NCBI GenBank assembly: GCA_015680905.1
Contig: CM027377.1
Coordinates: 26,312,501-26,376,500 of the forward strand
Direction of reading: 5' to 3'
Length of the DNA stretch: 64,000 nt
Origin: Coptis chinensis
Taxonomy: Eukaryota; Streptophyta; Magnoliopsida; Ranunculales; Ranunculaceae
Part shown: piece after piece, positions 34,528 to 45,322 of the stretch
Layout of the letters: every line of letters begins with the position of its first letter
Numbering within the stretch: position 1 is the first letter of the stretch
The notes under the pieces: generated by a model
Told to the model about the DNA's origin: nothing
Databases searched by the model: none
What the model saw: the letters and a program-made list of their open reading frames with translations, nothing else
Program-made: the position numbers and the translations under genes

Positions 34528-36780
34528 ATGTCTGATTCAGATGATACTCGATCTGATGAGATTTGAAAGGTTTCATTGAGTGAGGAAGTTGAAGATGTTG
34601 GTTTTGACTCCGTGGTCGCTGTGGCGAGCAGTTCTGGTAATAGGTTTTCGTCATCCTCTAGTGGTTTACTGCCTAAGGTATTAGATAAGCGTGCTGATAG
34701 AGCTTTTGTTAAGTTAAGGGATGCTTATGATATACATGTAAGCAACCTGGAGATACACGGACTTGGGGAGGATGCAGACATGTTTAGCAACGGTTATATA
34801 CCGCTAGGCTTTGGGGTAGTTGTCTGTGAGGGGCACATATGAGGATACCGTTCTCGAAACTTACTTGTAGTTTTTTGAACTTTTGTAAGAAAGCGCCATG
34901 CCAATAGTTCGTCGACAATACCTGGCGGTTGCTAAGAGTTTTTGATATGTTGAACGATAGCGAGGAGTACCATATTGAGGTTGCTGATATTCTTGACCAC
35001 TTTGCTGTGAAGCGATCTCGTGCCAATAATTTCAGTTTGCAGACGCGGACAAGGAAGTCGAGCGTTCTGGATGGTGTGAGTAACAAGCCTTGAGAAAGAA
35101 GGTCGTTGTTGTTAATTGAATTTTTTTGTGCTAGTGGGTTTGGAGTGCAAACTAGGGTTTGCAATTTTTCTGGTATGTTTTGATGTCCTTTGTTGTATAT
35201 TGAGCAATATTTGTTTTACTGAATTGACGTCGGGGTTGTTTGTTTTGCAGAGGTCGTTATTACAAGGTGAACGAGTCGTGGTGTAATTGAGAAGTTTGCT
35301 AAGCTTAGACGAGCTGAGAAGCAGAATAAGCTACCCGAGGTAGCGACCTACTTTGTAGAAAGGGGAGGTCGTCATATAAGGCTGAAGAGGAGCAGTCATA
35401 AGAAAAGAGTTCATGGTCAGGTTGATAGTGAGTCTTCTAACGAACTTGTTATGGAAAGGGAAGAGAGTGACATTGTAACTAGGGAGGTTAGGAACAAGAG
35501 CCAAAGTGGGCACAGGACCTCTGGGGGTGATGGTGGGGTGCCCAAGCTTAGTGGTGGGAAGGGTCACCAATCTGGCTCTGATCCTATTCCCCGGGAACAA
35601 ACCAGGAGGCGTGTGTCCGTTCTGGTAGACATAGGTGAACTGAGTGTTCCAGTTCGTGAACCTGGAAGCTTGTGAAGAGAAAAGTTGTTGCTGATGATGA
35701 TAGGGTGGCCAAGGCAGCTCATCTAGAGGGCATAATGAGGGGGGAGTCAGGTCATCATTTTGCAGGGAAAAAGGTAGGGCGATCTGAAGGGGGGAGCTCC
35801 CGGGTGAGGTCGATCTAGGCGATGTGGACATGGACCCACTCGAGAAGGAGAAGAGTACGACTGCAGTGACTGTTGTTCCCCCTGCTAGTAAAGGAAGATA
35901 AAAGTCTTCTAGCAAGAGTAGTGCCAAGACTAGTCTTGGTAAGGGGAAGGGTGGCGCTCGTGAGACAGGGGTCACTTATGTTAATCCCGATAATGGTGAA
36001 ACCCAGTATGTGATAAGGTCTTATTGTAGCTTCCAGTCGGCTCTGATTGCAAGTTGCTTACTACCCTGGATAACATCGCTCTTGATGGAGATCGGCGTAA
36101 CCTGAATGCTATAGGCGACCTTGCTGCAAACGTAAGGGCCATGGACCTTGGATATTGCTTGGTAAGACTTGTAATCTTGGTTTTTTGCTGTGTATGATTA
36201 GAATGATTTATTGATTTATGGACATATTGCTGCTTCGTAGGTACTATCTAGGTATCAGAAGTTGAAAGAGCTCGTCATGATCGCTGAGGTTGAAAAGGGC
36301 GAGCGAGAGAAAATGAAGGAAGAACTAGAGAACGTACGTACCGTTCAACTCTCGCTCCAAGCTAGCTTTCACGAACTGAAGAATCAGCACGATCAGGTCG
36401 CTCTGGAGAAAATGGTCTTGGCGGGGGCGTTGGAGGAAGCGAATGACGAGGTGGCATTGTACACGAGGTACGTGGAAAAGGCGACGACTGTGGCTAAGAC
36501 GACAAAGGATGCCTATGAGGCTTTGTTTGGAGAGGCAACCGAGCTAGCCAAGCACTACAATGAGCTGAAGCAGAAATATCTTGCTTTACAGGAGGAACCA
36601 GAACGTGGGGCCCAAGGTGCAACAATGTTAGATGCACCTGGAGATGCTAGTATCATTCTTCCTATGTTTGCAGGTCTTACTCTTGTGAATGATGTTGCCT
36701 CAGGTCCTGTCCTAGATGGAGCCACTTTGGAGGACGCATTGGAGCCCCTAGCCACTGAGAATTTGTCGAATGTTTCTTGA
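34528..36780 (+). pseudogene. antisense gene of element 2 (fossil)
   Basis: Plus-strand gene opposite to gag, homologous to 2108-4475. It starts MSDSDDTR, and the N-terminal block has VVVCEGHI and NTWRLLRVFDMLN. Then come a YCSFQSALIASCLL motif near 36020-36060 and a charged coiled-coil block (36262-36780, ELENVRTVQLSLQASFHELK). Gaps with GT and AG borders sit at positions corresponding to those in element 1. It ends just before the shared hairpin motif. Broken in several places. Confidence 0.75.
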
Positions 36781-36840
36781 ATCTTGTCAATTATGAGTGA
36801 ATGCTCCCTTTTTTTTGTTGTCTTTATGATTGGTTGTTAT

Positions 36841-36915
36841 GATACAATAGAGCTGGTTTCCTGGGCTTGCCTAGGCAGTTCTCCCTGGGTTTGCCTGGGC
36901 AATTCTCCCTGGAGA
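36841..36915 (+). repeat. hairpin motif after the antisense gene of element 2
   Basis: GAGCTGGTTTCCTGGG...CTAGGCAGTTC, the same arrangement as 4510-4550, followed by a second partial copy (CCTGGGTTTGCCTGGGCA). Confidence 0.6.
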
Positions 36916-36959
36916 ACGTGACAGAATCGTCCTAAAAGGTAATCATGTTGATGGTTCTG

Positions 36960-38215
36960 TTGTTGTCTCTGTCAGAGGAGTGCTAGCGACGCTCATGATG
37001 AGATCGCTCACTGGAGCGTCCTCTAGCATGAGAGCGAGCTCTGTTGTTGTTGTGGGGTGGAGTTCAGCTTCGTTCTCTATGAGCCATGAGTTTGTGGCGC
37101 AGGTCACCATCGGCAATATCAGTGTAATGTTTGATATGCCCTGCTTCAACGAGGTCTTGTAGGTAGTGCTTAAGCCCCCGGCACTCATTGGTCTCATGGC
37201 ACTTTGCTTTATGGAAAGCGCAGTACAACTTTCCTAGTGTGTCTTCTGGCTGTTTTACCTCAAGTCGGTAATAGGCCGCTATTTTTACTTTCTCCAGTAT
37301 ATAGCTTGGAGATCTTGTCAGCACATCGAACTTACGCTTCGTGTGCATCCTGGTACCAGACTTCCGTCATTGTGGTATGGGTCGCTCTTTTGAGAACAGG
37401 GCAGTGTCTGAGATTGCTGCAACTTCCTCCTATTCACCGTCGTGATCTAAAGCTTCATGTAGCTTTATATATTTGCACACGCGAGCGTACAAGTCTTCCA
37501 GTTTTTCAAGACGCTCCTTCATGAGCGACTTGTATAGCCAAGGTTGCAAAAGACTCTTGGAGGTCGCTTTCTATAGACAGCAAGTTTGCCTTGAATCACC
37601 CTAAGAAGGAGCGGATTGACTCGTCTTTCTTCTGAGATAGCATGAAGAGTGAGTCGACGTCGGTTTTCTTACGTCTGTTGTGGATGTAATGATTAGCGAA
37701 CTGGTTGGTTAGCTTCTCGAAGCTATCGATGGAGTTTGGCTCTAGTGAGTAGAATTAGTCGAGGGCTCCTTCTTTCAGACTTGTAGGAAACCAAGCGGCA
37801 TTGCAAGTAGTCGAACTCTTGCACACTGTAGAGTGCGAGGCTCTGGATGTAGTGAGCTACGTGTTGATCGGGACACATACTGCCATCATACATCGCAAAG
37901 CGTGGCTAAATGAAATCGTGCGGGGAGGGTTTAATGATTACCTTCGGTGTGAATGGGGATGCTCGATAAGTTTTCATCATCTTCTAGACGATCTGAGTGG
38001 CGTCCTTCTTCACAGCACTCTGGTAAATTCGCTGGGACAGCTCGTTGATATGCTGGTTCACTTCATTAATACCGTCATTAGCGGTGACTCCATTCTGCCA
38101 CCTGACTTTTGAGTGCGGCATTTTCCTGTCGTAAGAAGGTGATGCTATCATTCATGGTTCCTATCTAGGCGGCCATGGTCTTCATTTGTTCTTGTAGGTT
38201 GTCCATGCTTCGTGG
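36960..38215 (-). pseudogene. gag of element 2 (fossil)
   Basis: The Retrotrans_gag core is visible in scattered frames between 37550 and 37900. The C-terminal part (37064-37348) has RSPSYILEKVKIAAYYRL and YCAFHKAKCHETNECRGLKH, clearly homologous to element 1 gag. The start lies just inside the 5' LTR. It stops where the antisense gene begins, with no pol between. Confidence 0.8.
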
Positions 38216-38272
38216 GCTTGAGATTTGTTTTAAGGTTTTTCTTGTTGAATGGTTGTGAACTCAAGAAATCGA

Positions 38273-38289
38273 GCCACAGACGGCACCAA
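38273..38289 (-). promoter_or_regulatory. primer-binding site of element 2
   Basis: On the minus strand TTGGTGCCGTCTGTGGC lies directly inside the 5' LTR, like that of element 1. Confidence 0.7.
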
Positions 38290-38806
38290 TGTAAAAATTA
38301 TGTTTGGTTAACCTTACAAATGTAGGCAGTTTAAGGGGGAGATGGTGTTTGGAGTTAGATTTGACCGAGTTCATTTGGACGAACTGCCTACATATCAAGT
38401 TCTCTCTGCTGGGGGGAGACTTGAATCAGGTCAGACATAGTTCCTCCTCTTCTTTATATAGGCAAGCATACCCGCACTTCCTCCTCTCCAGCGTCCGATC
38501 AAGTTCTGGACTTGATGACATTTAATGAGTCATTAAGGCATCCTGCGGTGGAGTAATGATGTGCGCATCTAAAGCTCCGGTCTTGAAAATGCCAGCTGTG
38601 GCGTACGTTACTAGTCATTGTGGCGCTGGCTTATGTTGGCGTTCTGGACTCTTAACGTTCTAGACGTGGACATTCTGGGTGATGATGAGGTCGTTTGACC
38701 TGTATGAACTGATCATCGGCGACCTGGACGTGTGGATGAGTGTGATCGTCCTGGTGTGCTGGACACGTGGCTAATATTTAATGGAAGTGTATATTACTCA
38801 CTCACA
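38290..38806 (-). repeat. 5' LTR of element 2
   Basis: 517 bp. On the minus strand it starts TGTGAGTG and ends TTTTTACA. Minus-strand TATA box TATATAAAG at about 38452-38460. Flanked by the TGAGT duplication. Confidence 0.93.
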
Positions 38807-38899
38807 TGAGTGTATTAACACCAACGATTGATTATTTTTTTTTTCTTTTTTTCTTTTCGTTCGTTAATATATTAACGCCAACTATTCATTAGTTAATAT

Positions 38900-39311
38900 T
38901 ATGGATGTCAATGGGCCGGGCCAGGCCCAAAGCCCGATTGAATCCGAACCGATAAGATAGGGACTTAGAACTTAAATGTTGTCTGATAAGACTATTGGGC
39001 CAGTTATGGACATACCCCTGTCCAACCCGATAATGGCCCGGCCCGAAAACTAAGGTTATTTTTTTAGTTTTTCAAATAAATATTATTAAATTTGTAACTA
39101 CTAGTATACATAAAATGTTAGTGCCACATATAAAGTTTGGGTTCGAGTCTTTACTATACTCTATTTTACTTATTGGACCTAGGCCATGCCCGAATCCGAT
39201 CATGTCCAACGGGACCTAGACCGGAACTTGAGCCTTCTAAATGTAAATATAATTTGGACAGGACTTCGAAATAGGTGAGTCCTGTTCAAGTCTGGCCCGT
39301 TGACAGCCCTA
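38900..39311. mobile_element. small hAT-type MITE with 8-bp target duplication
   Basis: Target duplication GTTAATAT at 38892-38899 and 39312-39319. The left end TATGGATGTCAATGGGCC and the reverse complement of the right end TAGGGCTGTCAACGGGCC match at 14 of 18 positions. G/C-rich GGCCCGGCCC-type subterminal blocks resemble those of the hAT element at 24993-26232. 412 bp, no ORF. Confidence 0.88.
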
Positions 39312-39967
39312 GTTAATATTAGGTTATGTGTACTATAATACCCCTAATGTGTTCATCATCAAGTCATGAAACGGTTTGCTAATCACTATAAGTAATGCTA
39401 CCTTACATGGAACGACACTTACAATTATATAGCAACAAAAACAACTACAACAATTAATTCGCGGATGTTAATAATAATAAATAAAAAAGGCTCTATAATA
39501 AAGTTCCACAATAAATTTTAAGTATATAGACATTAAACGACCTTTTGAAATTAACTAAAGTTGTATATATGAAATAGGAAAGAATACAAGCTTGCAACTG
39601 TCATAATTCTTTTAGCGTGAATGATATAAGCGAGACACATGCATGAATGGATAAACAGTTATACATACATACGAGAGGCTGCCGGCTCGTATTTCAAGCA
39701 AAGATTGGTGATTTCTTCCCACCTTATATATATGGAGATTATTATACAAATCTCTATTTTGAATGATTCAAACTTAAGTACAAAACTGGCGATGAAATAC
39801 AATTCATTTCAACGGATTTACTAACCATGCATTGTGCCATCATATCCTAACTTCGAACCATTCAAAAGCGTCCTCAATGTCATAGCTTAGTTCACTAAGC
39901 TGTTCCACCAACTCTTGTACGTTCTGCTTCCGTTCAATGTTTTCCTCCTAATTTTATTTGATTTGGG

Positions 39968-40144
39968 CTACCACGAGTATATCCCTATAGGGATGAGTGT
40001 TTCAAGACCGTTGGATCTCGACGGTCCGAAAATCAAAAACAAAAAGGAAGAGAGAGAATATGGGTTTGTTTTTTATTTTCGGACCGTTAGATCTCGGATC
40101 CAACGGTCTCGGCTGGTGTCCCTATAGGGATATCCTCGTGGTAG
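39968..40144. mobile_element. 177-bp hairpin-forming MITE
   Basis: The left arm starts CTACCACGAGTATATCCC and the reverse complement of the right arm starts CTACCACGAGGATATCCC. The match continues with CTATAGGGA, GACCGTTGGATC and ACGGTCCGAAAAT, so nearly the whole element folds on itself, leaving a loop of about 40 bases. No target duplication was seen. Confidence 0.8.
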
Positions 40145-40164
40145 ACGAACTCATTTTATTTTAT

Positions 40165-40217
40165 AGCAATCCCTGTATAGTTTCTTTTTTCTAAGCTTGA
40201 TATGGAGATTTGGTGAG
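40165..40217 (+). repeat. copy of the hydrolase 3'-flank segment
   Basis: 48 of 53 bases match 21191-21243, in the same orientation, 19 kb away. No hydrolase coding sequence was recognised before it. It may be the end of an old duplicate of that gene or a small dispersed repeat that landed in both places. Confidence 0.7.
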
Positions 40218-40479
40218 TGTTAGTATCCTCCACTCTCAATCACTCGTGGCAGCCCACGTGTCAAGATCCCAACCACGACCTATGAGCACACGACTTGGAA
40301 GAAGCAACTACTACGCCCTAAGGTCAGGTTGTCTAGACGACCTAGGAAATGTAACCGATGTACACTACAAGCTAGTCAACAACACTTTTAATAGGAGACT
40401 GTACTCGGTAACGATCTCCAGGTCTTTACTTCGTAACAAACGCATCCAGAAAATGAAGGGACAGCTCTATGCCTAAAAA

Positions 40480-42217
40480 AAGAGGTACTGAAAAATTAAA
40501 GAGAAAAAGAGATTTGAGAATATTTACTTGATTGATTTCTAAGAAGATTACAATTGTTTATATAGAGATTACAAATTCTAAATAGAGATTACAAATTCTA
40601 AATAGAAACAAAACAGACGGTGCATATTTAACTAACTCGATGCGTGGGCGCGCTATATCTACTGGACAATTGTTATGCACGAGGCGCGGGGCGCACTCTA
40701 ATTGTGTTATGTACGAGCGTGTGCGCGCTCTGCACTATGATGTGAAGAACAACTTCTAATACTCCCCCTCAAGTTGGAGAGTGAATGTCAAGAACTCCCA
40801 ACTTGCGAATTAATCTCAGAAAGGTGTCCTTCCTAAGAGGTTTAGTGAAGGCGTCAGCCACCTGATCTGAGGATGGAACGAACGTAGGAGATAGTAACTT
40901 GGCCTGTATCTTGTCGTGTAAGAAATGACAGTCCAATTCTATGTGCTTCATTCATATATTCATGAAAAACTGAATTTTGAGATACATGAAGGGCGGCTTG
41001 ATTGTCACAGAACATGTTCATCGGAGAAGGATGAGAAATGCCTAAGTCAGAGAGAAGATACTTCAACCATTGAAGTTCACAGGCTAGGGTAGCCATGGAA
41101 CGATATTCGGCTTCAGCAGAAGAACGGGATACAGTGCTCTGTTTCTTTGTTTTCCAGGATATAGGGCTATAACTAAGAAAAGTGCAATAACCACTAGTAG
41201 AACGATGAGTGACAGGGCAGCCAGTCCAATCAGAGTCACAGAAACTAGAGATGTGTAAAGAACTATTAGCGGATAAGAGAATCTCTTTGTTGATCAAACC
41301 TTTAAGATAGCGAAGTATACAATGAGCAACATCTAGATGTGGAGTCCCTGGGGACTTCATGAAACGGCTGAGATAATTTACAGAATAAGTAATATCTGGA
41401 AGTGTAACAGTGAGATAAAAGAGACGCCCAATCAAGTGACGATAGACAGTAGGATCCTGAAGTAATGTGCCATCATCGGTATGGAGGTTAATATTTTGTT
41501 CCATAGGAAACTCAAAAATACGACCACCAGTGGTACCACAATCATATAGAATGTCCAAAAGACATTTGCGCTGTGTAAGAAATAATCCTTCTTTAGAATG
41601 AGCAACCTCGATACCCAATGAATATTTTAGACGTCCCAAGTCCTTGATATAGAACTTTGCTTCTAAAAATTGCTTCAAGTTCTGAATGAGAGATGGATTG
41701 TTGCCTGTGATCAGAATGTCATCCACATATACAAGGACAAATGTAGAATCAGAATCACAAATATTTGTGAATAGAGAATAATCAAACTTAGACTGAGTGA
41801 AGTCGGCAATGATAAGAGTGGTAGATAGTTTGGCAAACCATTGCCGAGAAGCCTGCTTTAGTCCATACAAGGACTTATTGAGGAGACATATCCTGTGCTC
41901 CGCCTGTTTGGCGAATCCAGGAGGTAAGGTTATATAAACAGTTTCATCTAAATCGCCTTGGAGAAAGACATTGTGGACATCCATCTAATGAAGAGTCCAA
42001 TGTCTGATAGCAGCAATGGAGATAAGTAATCGAAAAGTGACTAATTTAGCAATAGGTGCAAAAGTGTTATGATAGTCTTGGCCTTCAATCTGATTGTAAC
42101 CCTTGGCAATAAAACGAGCTTTGTAACGTTCAATAGAATCATCTGAATGATATTTAATCTTAAAAACCCATTTACAACCAATAGGCTTATGATGAGAGGA
42201 TGACGGAACAAGAGTCC
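40480..42217 (-). mobile_element. Ty1/copia fossil, RT-RNase H and LTR part
   Basis: Minus strand. The RT has QGDLDETVYITLPPGF, LNKSLYGLKQASRQWF and YVDDILITG (the catalytic pair), then SRFMKSPGTPHLDVAH. The RNase H has CDSDWTGCP, SAEAEYRSM and FCDNQAALH. Downstream lie a polypurine tract (GAGGGGGAGTA on the minus strand, about 40763-40773) and a piece of LTR to about 40480. The protein-coding end is close to intact with only a few breaks. The left part of pol (integrase) is absent on this strand. Confidence 0.88.
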
Positions 42218-42221
42218 ATGT

Positions 42222-43262
42222 GTTTATTTCACTTTGCTTAAATCTTTCTGGGATGAATTAAGTTCTTTGTCTACTATGTCTGCTTGTATTTGTGGTCATG
42301 CATCTATTTTTGCCAAAGAGGTTGAAGACGGTCGTTTTATGAAATTCATGCAAGGCCTCAATGCTCGTTTTCAATCCATCCGCAGTCAAATTCTCTTAAT
42401 AGATAAATTTTCCTCGTATGTCCAAGATTTATTCTTTAATCCGACAGGAAGAGAAGCAACAAGAGATTCATGCACTCTCTATTCTTTCTACTCCAGACGT
42501 TGCTGCCCTGAGTACTCATTTTCAAAAGACCAACTAGGCTTTTTCTTCGAAATCAGGCCCATCTAAACCTTCGCAGCACAATAATGGTTCGCCTCAGCCA
42601 AGAGCATGCGCGCCCTCCGATACAGGGCAACCAGAGCGTGCACGCGCTCGTCCATTCTGCAACCACTATAACTGAGTTGGACATCATATTGGTACATGTT
42701 ACAAACTGCACGGTTATCCACCCAAGCCTGCTTAAGCCAATTCGGTTGCTACAGGCTCCACTTCTCCTGTTTTCTCCATAGAACAATACAACCAACTTCT
42801 CAGTTTGCTTGATTCAGGTAGTACCACTTCACAAGCAAATCTGACAGGACCAGTTATCGAAGAAGAAGATTGGATTGGGCCGACTTAATGGGGGACTCTA
42901 CCATCTCCAACTAGCTTCCGTTTGCTCATCCCATAACTCCACCACCAATAATTTATGGCATTATCGCTTAGGACATCTCTCTTCCACACCTTTGCAGATT
43001 TTAGCTAAGCAGTTTCCTTTCATTTCTAGTTCCAATAATGCTACTTACACTATATGTCTGCAAGCTAAGCAAACACGTTTATCTTTTTCTCATAGTTCAA
43101 TAAAGACTATTAGACCTTTCCAAATGATTCATTGTGACATTGGGGGTCCTTTTCATTTACCATCCTATTCTAATGCTCGTTTTTTATTAACTATTGTCAA
43201 TGATTTTAGTCGTGCTACATGGATTTATCTTATGATTGTTGTTTCGACCAAATATGATCAAA
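42222..43262 (+). mobile_element. Ty1/copia fossil, gag and integrase-start part, opposite orientation
   Basis: Plus strand. The gag part has LKSFWDELSSLSTMSACICG and FMKFMQGLNARF, followed by a zinc-knuckle region near 42650-42730. Further on the pre-integrase part has LWHYRLGHLSSTPLQILAK and the integrase start MIHCDIGGPFHLPS. It abuts the minus-strand pol piece at about 42220, so the order and orientation are rearranged. Broken. Confidence 0.82.
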
Positions 43263-43269
43263 ACACTAA

Positions 43270-44640
43270 GTGTTGATGAAAGAGACGAATAACGTAGAAA
43301 AGTAATTAGAAAAATGATGGTGATCGGGAGAATGATGAGACTGTACTTTTCGGTTGCCTACATACCCAAATTATCGATAGGATCAAGTCTCAAGAACGTA
43401 GTTCTGTATGAAAAATAGTTTGGTATTTATATATGTAGAATAAAGACTTTTCTTGTAACTCAAGTATTCTTATAGCTTAAGTAATAGTAATTGAACCTGA
43501 CTCTTAATTGATAATTATCTCTTTGATAAGAAACGAATATTGACATAAATTAATGTACGTAAGTGGCAAGCCATGTGGCTAGGGTTTAGCCCTAGACACA
43601 TGACTCAATGGGACTGTACATCAATCCATAGTATTGCAAATTGTTTTTTAGCCTTGTCGATTAAACGAATAAAGTGGATACCTTTACCAATGGACGTTTG
43701 CCACGTAGGTGGGGGTCAAAACACCGCCCCCTCTTTGACATGTGAACGAAGAGAAAAGAAGTTCATATGCCAAAGAAGAGAAAAGAAAATCAACTAGAAA
43801 AAAGAATGAAAAATAGTTTTGATAATGGAATGAGATGACATTAGAAAATATAATTTGACTAGAATCTTAAATTTAATGGAAGTCGGTAACGTGAAAATAT
43901 CTGCTAAAAATGTTGAATTAAATTAGTGCATTTTCGATGATTTTGTAGGAAATCAAAATAATATATGAAAGTGTGGCAAAAGTGTAAATTGTTCATTGAA
44001 ACCAAAGTGTTGCAACTGTAGAAGAAGAAATGCATTGGTGGCGTCTGAATGGCCTTTGAAGTTTTTAGTGGCGTGAGCACATGAACTGATGACATGATTC
44101 TCTAGCTTGAATTGTTGGTTGGACCTTGGTTGGGCCCTTAAGCATTTGAATTGAGAAAAAATAGAAATAGAAGGGGAGGGACGTGACCAACATGAAGTCG
44201 TTGTTATGCACATGCCTTACTAAAGGCCACACCATTTCCTATCCATCCTGGATGCACAGTGTCATCCCTTCAGGCTCTCCCATCTCTCACGAACAGAGAA
44301 ATCTTTGCTTGGAGTATCGATTGAATTCCGAAATTGTAGGGGAAAGCTCACCGATTTAGAAACTCCCTATCATTGCAAACACCAAAGTGAAATCTTATCA
44401 GTGATATTTTACTCAAAATCTTATCAAGACTACCTCTGAAAACTCTATCTAACTTTCGTTGGGTATGCAAAACCTTGTACAATCTAATCTATCATCCTCG
44501 TTTTGCTATGATGCATTACGTCTATGCACTCCCAAATATGTCCCCTAGCATAGTCATGTCAGTAGATAAAACCGATATTATTTGATAGATCACCAAGTTT
44601 TCGACAAGCATCAGGTTTCAACAGTTCCTTTTGTTTAATT
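43270..44640. other. non-coding stretch, nothing recognised
   Basis: No convincing gene. A short CTAGGG...CCCTAG dyad lies near 43579-43595. Confidence 0.5.
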
Positions 44641-44662
44641 TCGTCTTAGTTGTCTTGTCTTT

Positions 44663-44930
44663 CTAGAGTCAGGGTGTTGAGGAAGAGGCCGCTAGGCTTG
44701 CTAAAGAGGAGAAGAGAAGCGATGGAAAAAGAGGAAGACAGGCTGCCTGCTAAAGCTGCACAGAAGATGAAGAAGGTAAAGGAGAAAGAGAAGAAGCTCT
44801 TGCGTAAGGAGCGAAGCTGTTTGCGAACACTCTCAGCACCTCTTGTAGCCAAACACCTACTTAATCTAACAGAAGATGATGTCGAGAGTTCGGGTATGTC
44901 TCTTGACATGGATCGGTTTGAAACAACGAA
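44663..44930 (+). pseudogene. fragment of a ZRF1/DnaJC2-like (GlsA) gene
   Basis: The translation contains KVKEKEKKLLRKERSCLRTL, then SAPLVAKHLLNLTEDDVES and MSLDMDRF. From memory this matches the region between the charged helix and the first SANT domain of plant ZRF1/GlsA-type J-proteins (ribosome-associated and chromatin co-chaperones). Upstream, QGVEEEAARLAKEEKR is in another frame (44671 on), so at least one frameshift lies near 44718. It starts after a pyrimidine-rich stretch ending TTTCTAG, like an intron acceptor, which suggests copying from genomic DNA. Only about 85 residues of a protein of roughly 600 are present. Confidence 0.65.
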
Positions 44931-45207
44931 TCGAATTTTCACGTTTGAAATTTCAGAACTTTTCGGGACATAAGAGGAATTTCTGTAATTCATTTGTACT
45001 TGGGCCAAAATTTTGACCCGACCCAAAAACCCAAGATCCGGTACATAAAAGCCCGCGGGGGCACCCACGCCGCCCACCCCCACTTCTTCTTCCACAAAAA
45101 TGGATCTTGGTCCCCTCACCATCCACTTCAGGCGGCATACCAAGAAGATGAATTAGGACGCCACAAGACGCTGGCCAAACTCCACCAACCTCAACCCCCT
45201 TCCTCCC
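44916..45207. repeat. left arm of a long-distance inverted repeat
   Basis: About 290 bases matching 52191-52474 in inverted orientation, e.g. 'cataagaggaatttctgtaa', 'catttgtacttgggcc' and 'gacgctggccaaactccacc' appear in both. It abuts the ZRF1-like fragment. Confidence 0.85.
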
Positions 45208-45261
45208 ACGTGAATTATCAAACCACATTGATTCATTTTTATCTACCACATTAAAACAAAG

Positions 45262-45322
45262 TGACACCTTGCTTTTTTTTTTTCACTATTAACACCTAAT
45301 CTAATTTATTACATGCAAGGTG
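45262..45322. repeat. short hairpin
   Basis: GACACCTTGC (45262-45271) and GCAAGGTGTC (45313-45322) are perfect inverted repeats separated by about 40 A/T-rich bases. Confidence 0.6.

Larger units (their letters stand above)
30459..38806 (-). mobile_element. Tat-type gypsy fossil lacking pol, with gag and antisense gene (element 2)
   Basis: Target duplication TGAGT at 30454-30458 and 38807-38811 fits the 5 bp of gypsy integration. LTRs are 30459-34236 (split by a LINE) and 38290-38806. The interior on the minus strand has a primer-binding site, gag (about 36960-38215) and polypurine tract; on the plus strand it has the antisense gene (34528-36780). No protease, RT, RNase H or integrase motif is found in the 4.05-kb interior, so it is a non-autonomous form. 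About 37 differences in 517 LTR positions (near 7%) make it older than element 1, roughly 3-5 million years at the same rates (inference). The coding parts are broken in several places. Confidence 0.9.

Noticed and set aside
40210-40476. 88-residue plus-strand ORF beside the copy of the hydrolase flank
   Set aside because: Unlike typical intergenic DNA in composition, but no family recognised and no promoter or intron signals. Left uncalled.
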